Notes under the pieces: generated by a model | The model's input: the letters and a program-made list of their open reading frames with translations, nothing else | The model's database searches: none | What the model was told of the DNA's origin: nothing | Assembly (NCBI GenBank): GCA_030430535.1 | Contig: JAUIKY010000006.1 | Span: 51,759-115,758, forward strand | Direction: 5' to 3' | Origin: Bacteroidia bacterium | GTDB taxonomy: Bacteria > Bacteroidota > Bacteroidia > Flavobacteriales > Flavobacteriaceae | DNA: 64,000 bases | Program-made: the position numbers and the translations under genes | Shown: positions 54,324 through 62,079 of the stretch, one piece after another | Layout: each line of letters starts with the position of its first letter | Numbering within the stretch: the first letter of the stretch is position 1

Positions 54324-54746
54324 ATGTCTGAATTAAGTCATATTTCAACCTTAAAAAAAATTTTTGATATCGAATTTATAAAGGAGTCTCTTTATAGTTT
54401 TTTACCAACCCAAAAGCCCTATTCAAATTTAATAACCGTTAATAATGATAATAATTTTGTTAGCTTGTCTAATGCTGATTTCTTTATAATTCTAATTCTT
54501 CAAACAGACAAAGATAACGTTGAGAGGATAAAGGATAAATTAGCGTACGTTTTTAACCGTGAGAAATATGTAATATTTTTTCAAGAGTCGGAATTTAAAA
54601 AGGAATTTGATAATATAATTTATGTGGATATTGAGAAATTAATTGAGCATTCTGAAAAAAATGGAGCCTGTAAAGAAAATCTTTTCACTATAATTTTAAA
54701 GGGGCTAATATTTGATGAAAAAACTTATTTGGAACATTTACTGTAA
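54324..54746 (+). CDS. hypothetical protein of the dprA-trpS islet
   Basis: I do not recognise this 140-residue protein. It has no signal peptide or membrane helix. Alternating strands and helices are suggested by NADFFIILILQTDKDNVERI near 50-69, EKYVIFFQESEF near 80-91 and NIIYVDIEKLIEHSEKN near 97-113, so a small alpha/beta domain is likely. It begins 28 bases after the UDG-like gene and is probably in the same transcript. Its AT content and codon use match that neighbour and differ from dprA and trpS. Confidence 0.55.
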   Translation: MSELSHISTLKKIFDIEFIKESLYSFLPTQKPYSNLITVNNDNNFVSLSNADFFIILILQTDKDNVERIKDKLAYVFNREKYVIFFQESEFKKEFDNIIYVDIEKLIEHSEKNGACKENLFTIILKGLIFDEKTYLEHLL

Positions 54747-54860
54747 TAAGTTAGGGTTTTTTTATAGTTGTTTTTTTTAAAGGAGAAGAATTTTTGAGCA
54801 GTTGTTCAATTCAAAAAAGAGAATATTTAAACAAATTCTATAGATTAATTGAGTAATGAG

Positions 54861-54886
54861 ATTCCCGTTTTCACGGGAATTTTTTA
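54861..54886. terminator. intrinsic terminator between the islet and trpS
   Basis: ATTCCCGT (54861-54868) pairs with ACGGGAAT (54873-54880) around a TTTC loop, followed by TTTTTT that runs into the trpS stop codon. On the plus strand it ends the islet transcript. On the minus strand it lies just after trpS, with fewer following T residues. Confidence 0.8.
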
Positions 54887-55852
54887 ATACCCCACCTTCT
54901 CCCGAACACGTTTCAGCACATCATTAGCTACCAATTTTGCTTTTTCGGCTCCAATAGCTAGGGCATCATCCACTTCGTTGAGGTTGTTCATGTAGTGTTT
55001 GTAGCGTTCGCGCTCGTTGGAAAATTTTTCAACAATCAATTCAAATAAGGCCTGCTTGGCATGGCCATAACCATAGTTGCCATTTTCGTAATTGGCTTTC
55101 ATGGTTGCAATTTGGTCTTTGTTGGCCAATAGGCTATAAATGGCGAAACAGTTACAGGTTTTCCAATCCTTGGGGTCTTCAAGCGGAGTGCTATCGGTTT
55201 GGATGCCCATAATTTGTTTTCTCAATTTTTTGTCGGCCAAGAAAATATTGATGGTATTGTTGCGACTTTTACTCATTTTTTCGCCATCTGTACCCGGAAT
55301 AAGCATACTGTGCTCTTCAATTTTTCCTTCGGGCATTACAAACACCTCGCCCATTTTCGCATGGAAACGAGAGGCCACATCGCGGGTCATTTCAATGTGT
55401 TGTAATTGGTCTTTACCCACGGGGATAATTTCGGCATCATAGGCCAAAATATCGGCAGCCATAAGCATCGGGTAGGTAAATAATCCGGAATTAACATCTT
55501 CCAAACGATCGGCTTTATCCTTAAAACTATGTGCCAAGGTTAAACGCTGGTAAGGAAAAAAGCAGCTTAAATACCAAGATAGTTCGGTAACTTGTGGAAT
55601 ATCGCTTTGCCTGTAAAACACGGTTTTTTCAATATCCAAACCAAAAGCCAGCCAAGTTGCAGCTACCGAATAGGTGTTTTCGCGTAAGGTTGCCGCATCC
55701 TTAATTTGCGTTAAGGTATGCAAATTGGCGATAAACAAATACGAATCGTTTTCGGGATTGTTCGCCATTTTTATTGCGGGCATAATCGCGCCTAAAATAT
55801 TGCCTAAATGTGGTGTTCCGGTGCTTTGTATTCCTGTAAGTATCCTTGCCAT
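54884..55852 (-). CDS. trpS: tryptophanyl-tRNA synthetase
   Basis: TrpRS charges tRNA-Trp. The 322-residue class I enzyme has the HIGH-like TPHLGN near residues 13-18, VGKDQLQHIEMTRDVASRF near 142-160, and the KMSKS signature in GEKMSKSRNN near 190-199. Length is normal. In flavobacteria it is adjacent to the acyltransferase gene, as here, where the two are divergent. Confidence 0.96.
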   Translation of the reverse strand: MARILTGIQSTGTPHLGNILGAIMPAIKMANNPENDSYLFIANLHTLTQIKDAATLRENTYSVAATWLAFGLDIEKTVFYRQSDIPQVTELSWYLSCFFPYQRLTLAHSFKDKADRLEDVNSGLFTYPMLMAADILAYDAEIIPVGKDQLQHIEMTRDVASRFHAKMGEVFVMPEGKIEEHSMLIPGTDGEKMSKSRNNTINIFLADKKLRKQIMGIQTDSTPLEDPKDWKTCNCFAIYSLLANKDQIATMKANYENGNYGYGHAKQALFELIVEKFSNERERYKHYMNNLNEVDDALAIGAEKAKLVANDVLKRVREKVGY

Positions 55853-55858
55853 ATCCTC

Positions 55859-55902
55859 ATCTTTCGACTCCGCTCAAGATAAACTCCAGTGGGAATCTCA
55901 TT
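55859..55902. repeat. intergenic element with TTCGACTCCGCTCA core
   Basis: ATCTTTCGACTCCGCTCAAGAT shows the same core as the elements at 29346 and 45147. Its ends ATCTT and AAGAT are inverted. It lies just upstream of trpS on the divergent side. Confidence 0.5.
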
Positions 55903-55970
55903 AATGTTAATCTCAATTTTAATGTTTGGCAAAGGTAATTTTTTTAATAGAATTGCTAAATACAATTATG

Positions 55971-55978
55971 TATTTTTG
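55971..55978 (+). promoter_or_regulatory. TAnnTTTG-type -7 element of plsC
   Basis: TATTTTTG ends six bases before the ATG at 55985. Transcription would begin at or next to the start codon, which argues against longer starts and for a nearly leaderless mRNA. Confidence 0.5.
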
Positions 55979-55984
55979 GGTTCG

Positions 55985-56728
55985 ATGAAAATTTTCAAAT
56001 ACATTTTCTGGACACTTTACCGCATTTGGTTTTATATTTTGGTGGCATTGCCCATTATCGTACTGTTTCCGGTGCTTTTAATTTCTATTTTAAAGGAATC
56101 TTGGTACTCGTTCTTTTTTAAGTTGGCGCGTTTTTGGGCCAAATTCATTTTAACGGGAATGGGCTTCGTTTATAAAATTGAGCGCAACCAAACGCCCGAA
56201 AAAGGCAAAAGCTATATGTTTATTGCCAACCATACCTCGATGGCCGATATCATGCTGATGTTGGTTTCGGTTAAAAATCCGTTTGTATTTGTGGGCAAAA
56301 AGGAGCTGGCTAAAATTCCGTTATTCGGTTTCTTTTACAAACGCACTTGTATTATGGTTGACCGCAGTTCAGCAAAAAGCAGACAGGCCGTTTTTTTGCG
56401 CGCCCAACGCCGACTCAAATCGGGGTTGAGCATTTGTATTTTTCCCGAAGGTGGCGTACCAGAAGAACATATCTTGTTGGATGAATTTAAGGATGGCGCG
56501 TTTAGGTTGGCCATTAACCACCAAATACCCATTGTACCAATAACTTTTGCCGATAATAAAAAACGGTTTTCGTACACTTTTTTTAGCGGTAGCCCCGGAA
56601 GAATGCGCGTAAAAATCCATAAATTTTTACCAACGGAAGGGTTGACTATTGAAAATACCAAAGCACTAAATGAAAAGGCTAGAAGTATTATATATAAGCA
56701 ACTGAAGCAATTTGGGAAAAAGGAATAA
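55985..56728 (+). CDS. plsC: 1-acyl-sn-glycerol-3-phosphate acyltransferase
   Basis: PlsC acylates lysophosphatidic acid to phosphatidic acid at the inner membrane. The 247-residue protein starts with one or two hydrophobic helices (FWTLYRIWFYILVALPIIVL), then the HX4D motif NHTSMAD near 80-86, GKKELAKIPLFGFF near 103-116 and FPEGGVP near 152-158, with VPITFADN near 184-191. The ATG at 55985 gives the normal family length. An in-frame ATG at 55889 would add 32 residues encoded upstream of the promoter motif. Confidence 0.93.
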   Translation: MKIFKYIFWTLYRIWFYILVALPIIVLFPVLLISILKESWYSFFFKLARFWAKFILTGMGFVYKIERNQTPEKGKSYMFIANHTSMADIMLMLVSVKNPFVFVGKKELAKIPLFGFFYKRTCIMVDRSSAKSRQAVFLRAQRRLKSGLSICIFPEGGVPEEHILLDEFKDGAFRLAINHQIPIVPITFADNKKRFSYTFFSGSPGRMRVKIHKFLPTEGLTIENTKALNEKARSIIYKQLKQFGKKE

Positions 56729-56760
56729 AAAAACCTGCTCTGGGGATGGGCAGTTTTTTT
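56727..56760. terminator. terminator between convergent plsC and the barrel gene
   Basis: An A-run and CTGCTC pair with GGGCAG and a T-run (one G-T pair and one bulged C), loop TGGGGAT, ending in seven T residues. It is suitable to end the plsC transcript and may work in the other direction too. Confidence 0.65.
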
Positions 56761-56813
56761 GAAGGCATAGCAATCATTTATTAAAATGATACCTACCCGC
56801 ATCTAACCAAAAA

Positions 56814-58310
56814 TTAAAATTTTATAGCAAAGCCTGTATAAACACCGATAAAGAATGGCGTAAAATTACCAGAGGTGTTGTTAAAGGTGTTGAATTGATA
56901 TTTAAACATGGGCTCCAAATTCAAATCGAATGTTTTTGAAACTTGATAATTTAAGCCGAGCCCGAAATTGGCACTATAGCTCACTTTATTAATGTTATTG
57001 GCCTCGCCCAAAAACACCATCGGCCCGTTTTCGGCTCTAGAATACACCTCGTTATTGTCTAAAAAGAAAGAGCTAAAACCACCAATAACGTTGACTCCAA
57101 GTTTTTTATCAGAAAGGGTGTATTGAACTTCCAAGGGCACTTCAATATAGCCAAAGGCTTGGTTAATTGTGGTGTTTGAAGTGAGCAACGTTTGCGGTAA
57201 ATCTTTAGCGTTTAAAGATTCAGAACTTACCACCGAATAGCCCGAAGCGCCTCCGGAATTTATATTTTGAAGCGCATTGCTGTTGGTGCTCAGTCCAACC
57301 GATTGGTACACAATAATATCGTTGGTATTGTAGCCCAAATTCACTTTGTTAACGCCAGAGCGTATTTTTATTTTTTTATTTACCGCGTAACTGGCGGAAA
57401 TACCATAACTCATGTTCACTTCACCGGTTTTCGAGTTGTTGTTGAATTGCGGGTCTATCGATGAGCCTTCGCCAAGCGTGTTAAAATAAACCGGTGCGGC
57501 ATTGGGCGCAATGCTCCATCGGTTTTTTTGGTTAGAAATCTCATCCTCCAAAAGATCCTTGTTTTTGTCTATGGCTTCTTCAATGGTGAGTGCACTATTT
57601 TGCTCGTTGGTTTCGGTCTTAGCTATTGCAGTGTTGCCTTCTTCTGAAGCGTTATTGATGTTGTTTTTGGCATTTTCTTTATCTAAAACCGGTGTGTCAT
57701 TATTTTCTTTGCTGTTGGAAGACGCTAAAACTGTGTTGTTTTCTGTTTCTTTAACTGATGGATTTTCTATAGCTTCTTCTTTGGAAAGGTTAGCAACCGC
57801 ATCATTTCTGCCGGATTGGATAGCGGGTTTGTTGTTGCCGATAGCTTTATTTGCGGCAACCCTTGTTTGATTGTTTTGATTATTAGGTGTAGCATCTGTT
57901 TTAGCAACAGAAATGGCGTTTGAAGGCGCAGTATTTACTGGTGAAATGCCATTTTCATCAACTAGCGTGTTGTTTGCGGGTGTAGTGTTATTGTTTGAGT
58001 TGTCGTTCGCGATGCTCTCACTGTTTTCTGTTGTTGGGAGCACTGTTTTAATATGGTCATTAACCACATTTTCGGTATCGATTATCGTATTGGAGTTCGG
58101 ATTTTCAAAAAACAAGTTACCCACGGTTAAAAAGAGCAGCAATAATGCAGCCACGCCAGCATAGCGCCACCAAATGGGGATAACACGCTGTTTTTTCTTT
58201 TTGCCGTTCAGTTGGGCTTCAATGTTTTTCCAAACAGCATCGCTGGGCTGGGCTTCAAAATCTTTAAAGCCTTCCTGAAAAATTCGGTCTATGTGTTTTT
58301 TTTCACTCAT
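56814..58310 (-). CDS. anti-sigma-like protein with C-terminal outer-membrane beta-barrel domain
   Basis: The 498-residue protein has an unusual order. A cytoplasmic N-terminus of about 45 residues (IDRIFQEGFKDFEAQPSDAVWKNI near 7-30, basic KKKKQR at 36-41) leads to one membrane helix near 46-67 (WWRYAGVAALLLLFLTVGNLFF). A 200-residue low-complexity linker rich in Asn, Thr, Glu and Ala follows. The C-terminal 220 residues have alternating strands of the outer-membrane barrel type, ending GVYTGFAIKF. It is cotranscribed with the ECF sigma factor upstream (TAATG overlap), so the N-terminus may bind that sigma factor. Confidence 0.78.
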   Translation of the reverse strand: MSEKKHIDRIFQEGFKDFEAQPSDAVWKNIEAQLNGKKKKQRVIPIWWRYAGVAALLLLFLTVGNLFFENPNSNTIIDTENVVNDHIKTVLPTTENSESIANDNSNNNTTPANNTLVDENGISPVNTAPSNAISVAKTDATPNNQNNQTRVAANKAIGNNKPAIQSGRNDAVANLSKEEAIENPSVKETENNTVLASSNSKENNDTPVLDKENAKNNINNASEEGNTAIAKTETNEQNSALTIEEAIDKNKDLLEDEISNQKNRWSIAPNAAPVYFNTLGEGSSIDPQFNNNSKTGEVNMSYGISASYAVNKKIKIRSGVNKVNLGYNTNDIIVYQSVGLSTNSNALQNINSGGASGYSVVSSESLNAKDLPQTLLTSNTTINQAFGYIEVPLEVQYTLSDKKLGVNVIGGFSSFFLDNNEVYSRAENGPMVFLGEANNINKVSYSANFGLGLNYQVSKTFDLNLEPMFKYQFNTFNNTSGNFTPFFIGVYTGFAIKF

Positions 58311-58861
58311 TATAATAGTTGTGAACGGTGTATGGTCTTGTTGCTTTCAATGTTCTGCTTCAAAATTTGCCGTGCACGTGCCAAATTTGATTTGGAAGTG
58401 CCTACGGTTATATTTAGCATTTTTGCAATGTCTTTATGCGAATAGCCATCCAGTACATAGAGGTTAAAAACCAATCGGTAGCGGTCTGGCAGTTCTTGGA
58501 TGATCTGCAATAAATAATCCATCGAAATGCTATCTTCATCAACTTCAACCTCTACCGCTTCAATACTTTCTTCGTTAATTATGTCAAAAACCTTTTCGTT
58601 TCGGTAGCGCTGCAAAACGGTGTTTACCGTAATGCGTTTTATCCAGCCTTCAAAAGAGCCTTTGTGTTTATACTGTTCAATTTTTTTGAAAATGGTTAAA
58701 AATGCGTCTTGCAGATTGTCTTCCGCCTCAGCATAATTCCTTGAATACTTCAAACATACGGCGAACAATTTGTTGGAGTACAACTTGTATAGTTCGCTTT
58801 GTGCTTGAGTATTTTCGGTTTTACAATTTTCTATGAGTTGGTCTAAACTCAAATTGAACAT
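58310..58861 (-). CDS. ECF-type RNA polymerase sigma factor
   Basis: The 183-residue protein has region 2 near 24-90, with YSRNYAEAEDNLQDAFLTIF (-10 recognition and core binding) and GSFEGWIKRITVNTVLQRYR. Region 4 near 125-175 has LPDRYRLVFNLYVLDGYSHK and the helix-turn-helix IAKMLNITVGTSKSNLARAR. It lacks regions 1 and 3, as ECF factors do. The stop codon overlaps the start of the barrel/anti-sigma-like gene. Regulation through that partner is inferred. Confidence 0.94.
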   Translation of the reverse strand: MFNLSLDQLIENCKTENTQAQSELYKLYSNKLFAVCLKYSRNYAEAEDNLQDAFLTIFKKIEQYKHKGSFEGWIKRITVNTVLQRYRNEKVFDIINEESIEAVEVEVDEDSISMDYLLQIIQELPDRYRLVFNLYVLDGYSHKDIAKMLNITVGTSKSNLARARQILKQNIESNKTIHRSQLL

Positions 58862-58882
58862 GTATTAATTAAAATTTTCCTT

Positions 58883-59293
58883 TTACTCAACAACAGGCAC
58901 CTCGATGGTTAAATACTGAGATTCGTTGTTTTCGTCTTTGCCTTGCCAAAATTTAAAAACATAGGAACCATTGCTGGTTACAATAAAGTTAAATGTGGCC
59001 TCGGTTAGCACGTCTTCCAGTGTTTCGCAATCGTTGCTTTCAAACACATAGTTTATGGGAGCTACCGTGCGTTGGTTGTTTTCCTTTTGGTAGTAAAACT
59101 CCTTAAAACCATGGCAGGTAGATGGCCTGAAATACGAAACGGTGATGGGGTAGGTTTCTCCCATTACAAATTCGTCAGGAATGTCTACACTTTCAACTGG
59201 TAATACCTCAAAACTGTAGCTGGTGCCGTCGTCATCAATGCTACAGGAAACGAACAGCACGAGTGCTAAACAAAGTAAAGCAAATTTTTTCAT
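58883..59293 (-). CDS. small lipoprotein of unknown function
   Basis: The 136-residue protein has a lipoprotein signal (KKFALLCLALVLFVSC, acylated Cys near 17) followed by acidic residues (SIDDDG), which favour outer-membrane sorting. The mature part is beta-rich with an immunoglobulin-like pattern: EFVMGETYPITVSYFRPSTC near 41-60 and ATFNFIVTSNGSYVFKFWQG near 99-118. Two Cys in that part could form a disulfide. I do not know the family. The ATG at 59293 is chosen because it starts the signal peptide. It lies 21 bases upstream of the sigma gene on the same strand. Confidence 0.75.
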   Translation of the reverse strand: MKKFALLCLALVLFVSCSIDDDGTSYSFEVLPVESVDIPDEFVMGETYPITVSYFRPSTCHGFKEFYYQKENNQRTVAPINYVFESNDCETLEDVLTEATFNFIVTSNGSYVFKFWQGKDENNESQYLTIEVPVVE

Positions 59294-59478
59294 AGCAAAT
59301 AAATTTAGGGTTAAATACATGTTTGCACTATGTAGATGCCTAAATGGTTAAATGGTTGCGTAAAAAATCGGCTTTTTTCTTGTAAGGGTTTTAAATTGAG
59401 TGGTTTGTATGTTTGGTAGGGAGTGGGTTCTGGTAGGTTAAACTAGAATGATTTAATGGAAAGGTGAGGGGTGGTTAT

Positions 59479-59536
59479 GCCACGAATTCACAAACACTGT
59501 ATAATTTGAATGGAAAAATATTCGTGAATTCGTGGC
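59479..59536. repeat. perfect 13-base inverted repeat downstream of recA
   Basis: GCCACGAATTCAC (59479-59491) and GTGAATTCGTGGC (59524-59536) are exact inverted copies 32 bases apart. It lies just after the recA stop on the minus strand and may form a large hairpin in the recA mRNA. Similar CCACGAATTC elements are dispersed in Bacteroidota. Confidence 0.65.
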
Positions 59537-59545
59537 TTTTAAAAA

Positions 59546-60550
59546 TTATTCTTTACCAGAAACGGCTTTTCTAACCTTTTCTTCAAGCTCGTCCATAAGC
59601 TCTGGATTGTCTTTTATAAGCGATTTTACGGCATCGCGGCCTTGGCCAAGTTTAGTTTCGTCGTAGCTGAACCACGAGCCGCTTTTCTTTACGATTTCGT
59701 AATCTACCGCCAAATCTAAAATTTCGCCCACTTTGCTTACGCCTTCGCCGTACATAATATCGAATTCTGCGGTTTTAAACGGTGGTGCCACTTTGTTTTT
59801 AACCACTTTAACGCGGGTTTTATTTCCTGCAACGTCGCCATTGGTTTCCTTAATTTGCGTAGAACGACGGATATCCAACCGAACAGAAGCATAAAATTTT
59901 AAGGCATTACCACCCGTTGTGGTTTCTGGGTTTCCGAACATCACACCAATTTTTTCACGTAATTGGTTAATGAATATTACGGTACAGTTGGTTTTGCTGA
60001 TGGAAGCCGTAAGCTTTCTTAGGGCTTGCGACATCAATCGGGCGTGAAGCCCCATTTTAGAGTCGCCCATTTCACCTTCAATCTCACTTTTTGGTGTTAA
60101 TGCGGCAACCGAATCGACTACCACAATATCGATAGCACCAGAGCGGATTAGGTTATCGGCAATTTCCAAAGCTTGTTCGCCGTTATCGGGCTGTGAGATG
60201 ATGAGATTTTCAATATCAACGCCCAATTTTTCGGCATAAAAACGGTCGAAAGCATGCTCGGCATCAATAAATGCAGCAATACCTCCAGCTTTTTGGGCTT
60301 CTGCAATGGCATGCAAAGTTAGCGTGGTTTTACCCGAAGATTCCGGGCCGTAAATTTCTATTACGCGGCCACGCGGATAACCGCCAACGCCCAAGGCAAT
60401 GTCCAGACCTAAAGATCCCGACGGAATGGCATCCACATCCTGTACGGCAGCATCGCTCATTTTCATTACGGTGCCTTTTCCGTAGGCTTTATCTAATTTA
60501 TCTAAAGTAAGTTTTAGTGCTTTTAGTTTAGCGTCTTTTTCACTGCTCAT
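59546..60550 (-). CDS. recA: recombinase RecA
   Basis: RecA coats single-stranded DNA and drives strand exchange and SOS induction. The 334-residue protein has the Walker [10 protein letters not shown] near 68-76, FIDAEHAFD near 94-102, [20 protein letters not shown] near 142-161 and the [19 protein letters not shown] loop near 196-214. The ATG at 60550 is chosen; a TTG two codons upstream is in frame but less likely. No clear SOS box is recognised. Confidence 0.98.
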   Translation of the reverse strand: MSSEKDAKLKALKLTLDKLDKAYGKGTVMKMSDAAVQDVDAIPSGSLGLDIALGVGGYPRGRVIEIYGPESSGKTTLTLHAIAEAQKAGGIAAFIDAEHAFDRFYAEKLGVDIENLIISQPDNGEQALEIADNLIRSGAIDIVVVDSVAALTPKSEIEGEMGDSKMGLHARLMSQALRKLTASISKTNCTVIFINQLREKIGVMFGNPETTTGGNALKFYASVRLDIRRSTQIKETNGDVAGNKTRVKVVKNKVAPPFKTAEFDIMYGEGVSKVGEILDLAVDYEIVKKSGSWFSYDETKLGQGRDAVKSLIKDNPELMDELEEKVRKAVSGKE

Positions 60551-60680
60551 TTTCAATAATTTTTTCTTAAATTCCGTAGGCTAAAGTACTACATCTTTTG
60601 CCATATCGCAATAATAGTTTTCAACATAAATTTTCAAAAAACTGAACTTTATTACGCAACCTTTCAGTAAATTGTGCGTC

Positions 60681-60792
60681 TAAAGGGAAAGTGGAAAAAT
60701 TTTGCTATCAAATTTACCAAACGAGTTTTGAAAGTAGACTAACTCAAACTCAATTTAAAAGCATCCAAACAGAGGTTTTGGGTGCTTTTTTT
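60681..60792 (+). ncRNA. candidate structured RNA with its own terminator
   Basis: In the 342-base gap between divergent recA and trhO, the plus strand carries two hairpins and a terminator. The first is TGGAAAAATTTTG with CAAATTTACCA (60692-60719). The second is GAGTTTTG with CAAACTC (60723-60751). They are followed by a 13-base terminator stem at 60757-60789 and a T-run. No plus-strand gene lies upstream, so the terminator needs its own transcript. The promoter is not clear. I do not recognise an RNA family, and the start is approximate. Confidence 0.4.
60757..60792 (+). terminator. intrinsic terminator in the recA-trhO gap
   Basis: AAAAGCATCCAAA (60757-60769) pairs with TTTGGGTGCTTTT (60777-60789), with one G-T pair and a seven-base loop, followed by TTT. 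It points along the plus strand, where no coding gene precedes it. Confidence 0.75.
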
Positions 60793-60802
60793 GTGCATTA
60801 AA

Positions 60803-60832
60803 TTGCGGCTTCTTCTTAAAATCGTATTTTTG
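60803..60832 (+). promoter_or_regulatory. promoter of trhO (TTG-N19-TATTTTTG)
   Basis: TTG at 60803-60805 and TATTTTTG at 60825-60832 are 19 bases apart, a full match to the Bacteroidota promoter. The ATG follows 60 bases later, leaving a leader of about 50 bases that includes the small inverted repeat CCACA-ACA-TGTGG. Confidence 0.65.
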
Positions 60833-60892
60833 TGCCCTAAAATATTTCTTTATGCCACAACATGTGGCTTTAACCTTAAAAATTAGTATAGC

Positions 60893-61966
60893 ATGCAACT
60901 GTACAATAAGTTAAGCGCAAAAGAAAGAGCCGAATTAATCGAAAAAGCCGGAAAGGACCGATTAACATTATCTTTCTATCAGTACGCTAAGATTGAAAAC
61001 CCTCAAGAATTTAGAGACCAATTATTCATTGTTTGGGACAAACTGGACGTTCTGGGCCGTATTTATGTAGCTAAAGAAGGCATTAACGGGCAATTATCTT
61101 TGCCTGCGGATCGATTTAACGAATTCAAAGCCCATTTGGATACCATCGACTTTTTGAAAGACATCCGTTTGAACATTGCTGTAGAGCAGGATAACATGTC
61201 ATTTTTAAAACTGAAAGTGAAGGTACGCCATAAAATTGTGGCCGATGGATTGAACGACGACACCTTTGATGTCACTAATAAAGGCGTACACGTAGGGGCC
61301 GAAAAATTCAACGAATTAATAGAAGACGAAAAAACCGTTTTGGTGGATATGCGAAACCACTACGAAAGCGAGATAGGCCATTTTAAAAATGCCATAACTC
61401 CTGATGTAGATACGTTCCGCGAATCGTTGGATATTATTGAAGAAGATCTAAAGGAGCACAAAGAAGACAAAAACCTGGTAATGTACTGCACAGGTGGTAT
61501 CCGTTGCGAAAAGGCCAGTGCCTATTTTAAGCACAAAGGTTTTAAAAACGTGTTTCAGTTGGAAGGCGGCATTATTGAATACACGCGCCAAGTGAATGAA
61601 AAACAGCTTGAAAATAAGTTTTTAGGAAAGAACTTTGTTTTCGACGAGCGCCGCGCCGAAAAAATTAGCGACGACGTTATTGCCCAATGTCACCAATGTG
61701 GCGAGCCATTCGATGTGCATACCAATTGCGCCAACGATGCTTGCCATTTGTTGTTCATTCAGTGCGATAAGTGTAAGGAAGAAATGAACAATTGTTGTTC
61801 AAACGCTTGTAAAGAGATTCATGCTTTGCCATACGAAGAGCAAAAAGCCTTGAGAAAAGGCCAGGGCAACAGCAACGATATTTTCAAAAAAGGACGTGCC
61901 GACCATTTGCCTTATAAGAAGGATTTGCGAAATATTTTTGAGGTTTTAAAGAAGAAAGAACTGTAG
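60893..61966 (+). CDS. trhO: rhodanese-type tRNA uridine(34) hydroxylase TrhO
   Basis: TrhO (YceA family) hydroxylates U34 of certain tRNAs with oxygen, the first step to 5-methoxy- or oxyacetyl-uridine. The 357-residue protein has an N-terminal acylphosphatase-like domain (VAKEGINGQLSLPAD near 58-72), a rhodanese domain near 140-235 with the active Cys in MYCTGGIRCEKA near 196-207, and a C-terminal Cys-rich segment (CHQCGEPFD, CDKCKEEMNNCCSNAC). Length is normal. It has its own promoter. Confidence 0.93.
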   Translation: MQLYNKLSAKERAELIEKAGKDRLTLSFYQYAKIENPQEFRDQLFIVWDKLDVLGRIYVAKEGINGQLSLPADRFNEFKAHLDTIDFLKDIRLNIAVEQDNMSFLKLKVKVRHKIVADGLNDDTFDVTNKGVHVGAEKFNELIEDEKTVLVDMRNHYESEIGHFKNAITPDVDTFRESLDIIEEDLKEHKEDKNLVMYCTGGIRCEKASAYFKHKGFKNVFQLEGGIIEYTRQVNEKQLENKFLGKNFVFDERRAEKISDDVIAQCHQCGEPFDVHTNCANDACHLLFIQCDKCKEEMNNCCSNACKEIHALPYEEQKALRKGQGNSNDIFKKGRADHLPYKKDLRNIFEVLKKKEL

Positions 61967-62005
61967 TTGTTCGGTTAAAATGCTCAAAGGAAAATTCTTT
62001 CGTTC

Positions 62006-62033
62006 AAGTCTATAGAATAATCTTATATTTACA
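62006..62033 (+). repeat. 28-base direct repeat, left copy
   Basis: This sequence, containing CTATAGAATAATC followed by TTATATTTACA, is identical to 63111-63138. The copies flank the radical SAM gene, one 47 bases before its start and one 27 bases after its stop. The TATATTTA part resembles a -7 element, so the repeat may be a duplicated promoter. Confidence 0.85.
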
Positions 62034-62079
62034 AGGTGCTTAGTGGAGCGTTAAAAGAAGGGGTAAAAGAACGTGCTAT

